From Sherwoodlollariibacterium sp049275655 (GTDB taxonomy: Bacteria > Omnitrophota > Gorgyraeia > Gygaellales > Profunditerraquicolaceae), in assembly GCA_049275655.1 (NCBI GenBank), contig JBASUY010000030.1, positions 62,001-126,000 of the forward strand: a stretch of 64,000 bases of DNA, in the 5' to 3' direction. Each line of letters starts with the position of its first letter. Position 1 is the first letter of the stretch. This document shows, in pieces, positions 59,480 to 64,000 of the stretch. The notes beneath the pieces are model-generated. The model was not told where the DNA came from. It saw only the letters and a program-made list of their open reading frames with translations, and made no database searches. Made by a program: the position numbers and the translations under genes.

Positions 59480-60845
59480 ATAATTTTATATACTCTTTAG
59501 CTGAGTTCTCCCAAGAAAAATCATACCTCATAGCAAAAGATATAAGCTTGTTAATTTTGCCTTTATCCGCAAATAGAGAAGCTGCTTTTTTTATTGCCTT
59601 TAAGAAGCTATCTTTATTATAGGAAGAAAAAACAAAGCCATTTTTACTATTTACCGTGTCAACTAAACCCCCGGTTTTATAAACAACCGGGATCGCTCCA
59701 TACCTTAAGGCGATCATCTGGCCTAAGCCGCATGGCTCATACTTAGAGGGCATTAAGAAGAAGTCCGAGCCTGCATAAATCTTATGCGCTAAAGCTTCAT
59801 CAAAGCCTATATTAAAAGATAGATTATCAGGAAACCTCCCCGCATATCCTTTAAGTAGATTTTCATATTTAGCATCTCCTCTGCCTAAAATTACTAACTG
59901 AGAGCCTGTTTTGCATATATCCTCAATCGCCTCTAAAAGAATATCAAAACCCTTCTGCTCGGCGAGCCTGGAGACGATACCGAATAACGGGGCACCTTCT
60001 AAAATAGGCAAACCGCAATCCCTCTGAAGGGCAATTTTATTAAACCGCTTATTTTCAGGCTTAAGCAAAGAGTAATTAAAAGCGATATGCTTATCTTTTT
60101 GAGGGTCCCAAATATCATAATCCAATCCATTTAAGATACCGTATAGATAACGGCTACGTTTAATTAATAACCCCTCAAGCCCAAACCCAAACTCAGGAGT
60201 AGTTATCTCTTTTGCATAATTAGGGCTTACGGTATTTATAATGTCAGAGAAGGCTATCCCCCCTTTTAAAAGATTAATATTGTCATAAAACTCAAAACCT
60301 TCTATATTAAATAATTCCCAACTAAGGTTAAGCTTCGGGAATTTCTCCTTTGGAAAGATACCCTGATAACCTATATTATGTATAGTCAAAAGCGTGCGCA
60401 TATTGCTATAAAACTTATCCTTTGAGCAAATAGATTTAAGGTATGCCGGGATTAAAGAAGCCTGCCAATCATGCAGGTGGATAATATCACAAGAAAAGTT
60501 TACCTCTTTTAGCAAAGATAAAGCCTTGCGGCAATAAAAAGAAAAACGCTCTAAATTATCCCCATAGTCCCCAAATTCATCTTGGTATAAGCCCTTACGG
60601 TTAAAGTATTGTTGGTTTTCTATAAAATATACTTTTATATCATCTTCGGTTAGGCAATAAGAAATATCGTCATTAAGCCTTTTAATCTTAAATTTTTTTG
60701 CCTCTATCTCTCGATACCCCGGCATTATTATAATAGCTTCATGCCCTTGCTTTTGAAGGGCAACGGGCAAAGATGCGGCTACATCTGCTAAACCTCCAGT
60801 CTTAGCAAACGGCACAACCTCGGAAGCGCAAATCGCTATCTTCAT
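59457..60845 (-). CDS. glgA: glycogen (starch) synthase, ADP-glucose type
   Basis: Extends alpha-1,4-glucan chains. 462 aa GT5: ADP-glucose motif VPFAKTGGLADVAASLPVAL (about 12-31), HLHDWQASLIPAYLK (about 122-136), GLDYDIWDPQKD near 240-251, C-terminal EPCGLGQMIALRYGAIPVVY (about 369-388) and KTGGL repeat. ATGA overlap with polA. No glgC or glgB in the window, so a storage polysaccharide is inferred, not proved. Confidence 0.95.
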   Translation of the reverse strand: MKIAICASEVVPFAKTGGLADVAASLPVALQKQGHEAIIIMPGYREIEAKKFKIKRLNDDISYCLTEDDIKVYFIENQQYFNRKGLYQDEFGDYGDNLERFSFYCRKALSLLKEVNFSCDIIHLHDWQASLIPAYLKSICSKDKFYSNMRTLLTIHNIGYQGIFPKEKFPKLNLSWELFNIEGFEFYDNINLLKGGIAFSDIINTVSPNYAKEITTPEFGFGLEGLLIKRSRYLYGILNGLDYDIWDPQKDKHIAFNYSLLKPENKRFNKIALQRDCGLPILEGAPLFGIVSRLAEQKGFDILLEAIEDICKTGSQLVILGRGDAKYENLLKGYAGRFPDNLSFNIGFDEALAHKIYAGSDFFLMPSKYEPCGLGQMIALRYGAIPVVYKTGGLVDTVNSKNGFVFSSYNKDSFLKAIKKAASLFADKGKINKLISFAMRYDFSWENSAKEYIKLYEKAKKR

Positions 60846-63379
60846 ACACTCTCCATCTCAAGCCAATTATCTCCCTGCTTCATATCAACCACTACAGGGA
60901 CATCCAACTCTAATGCATTCTCCATCTTATCCTTCACCAAAGGAAGCAAAAAAGACAATTCCTCTTTAGGTAAATCAAATAATAGCTCATCGTGCACCTG
61001 TAATACCAACCTAGCCTTAAAAGATTTCTTTGTTAGAGCCTCTTGAATATTGACCATAGCCAATTTAATTAAATCCGAGGCAGAGCCCTGTATAGGGGTA
61101 TTAACTGCCTGACGCCGGGCAAACTGGCGCAGTGCAATATTTTTGCTGTGGATCTGCGGGATATACCTTCTTCTTCCTAAAATAGTAGTAACAAACCCTT
61201 TTTCTTCAGCTATATTTATCCCTTCCTCTATATAATCTTTAACTTTAGGGTATCTTGAAAAATACGCATCTATAAAAGCCTGCGCTTCATCTATGGAGAT
61301 ATTCAAATCACGGCTTAAGCCAAAAGATGTAAGCCCATAAAGAATACCGAAATTTACCCTTTTAGCGGTATCGCGCATCTCTTCCGTTGTATCTTTTTCT
61401 TCTACCCCATAGATTAACCCGGCGGTAATCTTATGGATATCCTTATTGCGCCTAAAAGCCTCAATAAGATTGCCATCTTTAGAAAGATGAGCAAGCACTC
61501 TTAGCTCTATCTGCGAATAATCACAGGAGAGAAGCAGGCTATCTTTATCTGAAGCAATTATACTTCGCCTGATATTGCCCCCTATCTGAGTCCTTATCGG
61601 GATATTCTGTAAGTTTGGGTTACTGGAACTTAACCTGCCTGTCTCTGTGACGCATTGGTTAAAAGAGGCATGCAGCCTTCCTGTTGTACTATCAACCAAC
61701 AAAGGCAAGGGATCAATATAAGTAGTCTTTAGTTTGGCCAACTGCCGGTATTCTAATAATATCCCGGGTAACTTATGCTCTTTGGCTAATTTGCTTAAAA
61801 CCTCTTCATCCGTAGAAGGGCCTGTTTTTGTGCGTTTTATAACCGGGAGATTAAGCTTTTCAAATAGGATATTGCTTAACTGCTTAGGGGAGTTAATATT
61901 AAACTTAGCATCGCTTAGTTTATAGATATCGCGCATTAAATATTTAAGCTTTTTCTCCAACTCTTTGGATAAAGAAGCCAATAATTTTAAATCTAATCTT
62001 ACGCCGTCAATCTCCATTCCCGCTAAAACATCAACCAGCGGCATCTCTACTTCCTTAAACAACTTAAAAAGCCCTTTATCTTTTAACTCTTTTTCTAACG
62101 CCAGCACAAGCATCTTTACCAAATGAGCTTCTTTATGCTGGCTTAATGTTTCTACTGCAGCATTGGTACCTAAAAACTCAAACACTATACTATCTAAACT
62201 ATAATCCGGCTTTGAAGGATTTAAAAGATAAGCAGCAACCATAAGGTCAAAAGAGGTTCCGTTAACTACTACACCCCTTCTGCCCAATACAACCTTTACC
62301 TTCTTTAGATTATGCCCTATCTTTTTAACCTTCGGATCAGATAATATTTTTTTAAGGTTAGGCCCTACTTCAGAAAGGAGCATTTTTTTGCCCTGAATAT
62401 AAATAAAAAGGTTAGTGCCATCGTCTGCGGATATAAATAATTCTCTAATGCCCTCTAAAACTTTACCCGACTCTCTATCTTTGTATTCTTCCGCTTGGCA
62501 AGAATTAACAGCACTCTGTTTAGGCTTGATTGTTAAGAGGAATTTTTTAAACTCTAACCTTTTAAACAAGGCGGATAACTTCCCTAAATCCGGATCTTCT
62601 ATTTTAAGCGCCTCTAAATCTAAACCAGCCTTTAAATCCCCTGATAGAAATATAAGCTCTTTATTTAACCTAACTCTATCAATATTTTCTTTAATTGCTC
62701 TTTGGGTCTTTTCGCTTTCTATCTCTGAAAGGCGGTTTAAGATATTCTCCAAAGAACCAAACTTAAGGATTAACTTTACTGCGGTTTTTTCCCCTACCCC
62801 CGGAACCCCGGGAATATTATCCGCATCATCTCCTGCTAAGCTTAATAGGTCCGGGATCTGCTCAGGCAAAACCCCGAAGTACCGGGTAACCTCTTTTTTG
62901 TCATAAAGCAGGCCTAAGCCCTTATAAGGATTAAAGACTGAAATATCGTCGCTTACTAACTGCAACATATCTTTATCCGAGCTTACTATGGTAACAGAAA
63001 AACCATTGGAAGCTGCCCGCTTGGCTATACTTGCAATAATGTCATCTGCCTCAAACCCTTCTTCTTCTACAATCTTAAAACCAAAACCTAAAACAATTTC
63101 TTTAATTAAAGGAATCTGGCTGGCTAATTCATCCGGCATCTTTGGCCGTTGTATCTTATAATCCGCAAATTTACGCGACCTGAAAGTATCACCGGAGACA
63201 TCAAAACATACGGCTAAATAATCGGGGCGCCCTTCCTTAAGTATCTTATTTATAATATTTATAAACCCATAAATCGCCCCGGTCGGTTGCCCATAGGAAG
63301 TACTTAAATTCCTAACTGCATAAAAAGCCCTATAACAAAAAGATGTAGCATCCAATAAATATAGTCTTTTAACAGGCAT
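60842..63379 (-). CDS. polA: DNA polymerase I, proofreading site degenerate
   Basis: Gap filling and primer removal. 845 aa: 5'-nuclease domain (about 1-290; LAVCFDVSGDTFR, SLAGDDADNIPGVPGVGEKTA), a 3'-exonuclease-like domain (about 310-480) and the polymerase (about 480-845) with motif A LLSCDYSQIELRVLAHLS, motif B AKRVNFGILYGLTSFG and motif C LQVHDELLFD. The exonuclease metal residues look lost: FISADDGT replaces the FDTET site and NLKKVK replaces NLKYD. So probably no proofreading, as in Taq. ATG without Shine-Dalgarno. Confidence 0.96.
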   Translation of the reverse strand: MPVKRLYLLDATSFCYRAFYAVRNLSTSYGQPTGAIYGFINIINKILKEGRPDYLAVCFDVSGDTFRSRKFADYKIQRPKMPDELASQIPLIKEIVLGFGFKIVEEEGFEADDIIASIAKRAASNGFSVTIVSSDKDMLQLVSDDISVFNPYKGLGLLYDKKEVTRYFGVLPEQIPDLLSLAGDDADNIPGVPGVGEKTAVKLILKFGSLENILNRLSEIESEKTQRAIKENIDRVRLNKELIFLSGDLKAGLDLEALKIEDPDLGKLSALFKRLEFKKFLLTIKPKQSAVNSCQAEEYKDRESGKVLEGIRELFISADDGTNLFIYIQGKKMLLSEVGPNLKKILSDPKVKKIGHNLKKVKVVLGRRGVVVNGTSFDLMVAAYLLNPSKPDYSLDSIVFEFLGTNAAVETLSQHKEAHLVKMLVLALEKELKDKGLFKLFKEVEMPLVDVLAGMEIDGVRLDLKLLASLSKELEKKLKYLMRDIYKLSDAKFNINSPKQLSNILFEKLNLPVIKRTKTGPSTDEEVLSKLAKEHKLPGILLEYRQLAKLKTTYIDPLPLLVDSTTGRLHASFNQCVTETGRLSSSNPNLQNIPIRTQIGGNIRRSIIASDKDSLLLSCDYSQIELRVLAHLSKDGNLIEAFRRNKDIHKITAGLIYGVEEKDTTEEMRDTAKRVNFGILYGLTSFGLSRDLNISIDEAQAFIDAYFSRYPKVKDYIEEGINIAEEKGFVTTILGRRRYIPQIHSKNIALRQFARRQAVNTPIQGSASDLIKLAMVNIQEALTKKSFKARLVLQVHDELLFDLPKEELSFLLPLVKDKMENALELDVPVVVDMKQGDNWLEMESV

Positions 63380-63429
63380 TAATAAAAAATATGGAAATCA
63401 ATTTGGTAGGAAATTTTCTTAAGTGGCCT

Positions 63430-64000
63430 CTATTCTGATAATGCCCTGTGCTGAACCTTTTCAATAAACTCCATTATATCTTTATTTTCAGGATCCAAAT
63501 ACTGGGCATCCAAAGCTTCCTTTACGGCTTTGGCATAATTGCTTTTTGCATAACTAGACTTAGCATTGTCAAAGTGCTTACGGGCAAGCGCTCTGTCATC
63601 ATGCCTTAATATGTACTTTTCATTAGAAATGTCTTTTGCCAATTTCAAGATATCCTGCTCCTCAAAATCCTTTACCGGATTTTGAGAAAAACTTAAACGT
63701 ATATCCTCAAAGCGCTTTTGGGCCTTCTTAGTCCAAGGGTCATTAAAATCCCCTAATTCCGAACGCTTCTTCCAACAATAAGCAGCCTTGCCAAATTCCC
63801 TTCTCTCCTCGTATAAAAGGGCTAAGTTAGTATAGGAACTTAAATAGTACGGGTCTAATTTTAGGGCCTTAAGGTAGCTCTCTTCGGCCCTATCTATCAT
63901 GCCTTTAGCCTCATAAACTACGCCTAAATCATTATAAGCTACTGCATAAAAGGGATCTACCTCTATTGCCTTCTGATATATCTTCATTGCTACATCTAAA
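63430..64000 (-). CDS. tetratricopeptide-repeat protein, 5' end outside window
   Basis: The reading frame is open through the right edge (upstream codons read Leu-Asp-Val-Ala before the first internal Met at 63987), and the first residues in view are already the second helix of a TPR (VAMKIYQKAIEVDP), so the true start lies outside. At least 189 codons: three TPR units (AVAYNDLGVVYEAKGMIDRA, YLSSYTNLALLYEERREFGK and a later SSYAKSNYAKAVKEALDAQY) with a charged middle part. No signal visible. Function unknown. A 50-bp gap with no clear element separates it from polA. Confidence 0.78.
   Translation of the reverse strand, partial: LDVAMKIYQKAIEVDPFYAVAYNDLGVVYEAKGMIDRAEESYLKALKLDPYYLSSYTNLALLYEERREFGKAAYCWKKRSELGDFNDPWTKKAQKRFEDIRLSFSQNPVKDFEEQDILKLAKDISNEKYILRHDDRALARKHFDNAKSSYAKSNYAKAVKEALDAQYLDPENKDIMEFIEKVQHRALSE

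Noticed and set aside
451..62906. Plus-strand open frames such as 26571-27149 or 62415-62906
   Set aside because: They are antisense to well-identified genes, have no ribosome sites and have no recognisable domains; nothing supports them as coding.

Overview
The window is one contiguous stretch of a low-GC bacterial chromosome carrying about 68 protein-coding genes, all on the minus strand. The gene set is housekeeping and biosynthetic: complete arginine (from glutamate) and DAP-lysine blocks with an LL-diaminopimelate aminotransferase (DapL), leucine, fatty-acid and tryptophan blocks, plus a type IV pilus-like machine with a PilM-PilN fusion. This style, with DapL, dense overlapping mixed-pathway operons and pseudopilin machinery, fits an uncultivated PVC-related lineage such as Omnitrophota. 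That placement is an inference from gene content and style; no rRNA is present to confirm it. No tRNA, rRNA, CRISPR array, prophage or transposase gene was seen, and no gap between genes exceeds about 255 bp.

Layout, left to right (transcription runs right to left): 1-7670, type IV pilus/type II secretion-like operon (helix-turn-helix protein, PilM-PilN fusion, PilO-, PilP-like, secretin, PilB, PilC, then a pilin with its own promoter). 7879-8485, PilX-like minor pilin and a winged-helix protein. 8524-13559, TPR protein, uvrA and a tandem-repeat lysine-rich 81-aa protein. 13588-15643, nadX, panC, folK. 15713-28446, lysine and arginine genes, read from one good promoter upstream of argC. 28592-29427, rpsI and rplM with promoter and terminator. 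29481-43226, a run from recG through rsmD, coaD, DUF177, rpmF, plsX-fabH-fabD-fabG-acpP-fabF, leuCDB, asd and truA. 43227-43477, intergenic region with a probable plus-strand small RNA. 43478-49809, dus, pgi, a hypothetical gene, a Cys-cluster protein, nnrE, a CNNM-like membrane protein and an M16 peptidase. 49811-54215, trpDCFBA. 54219-63379, murA, prmC, prfA, rpmE, rho, coaE, glgA, polA. 63430-64000, a TPR protein cut by the window edge.

The metabolic genes connect: asd (30251) supplies aspartate semialdehyde to dapA, and DapA-DapB-DapL-DapF-LysA complete the short aminotransferase route to meso-DAP and lysine. ArgJ recycles acetyl groups, so no argA is needed. leuA, trpE/G, carAB and panB are not in the window. 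The points most worth a second look are the plus-strand small RNA at about 43368-43470, a family of GGGACAG palindromic repeats (one of which supplies the last codons and stop of leuC), three genes whose -10 boxes lie so close to the ATG that the mRNAs would be leaderless, the 81-aa duplicated-motif protein, and a Rho P-loop with a tyrosine at the position of a conserved lysine.
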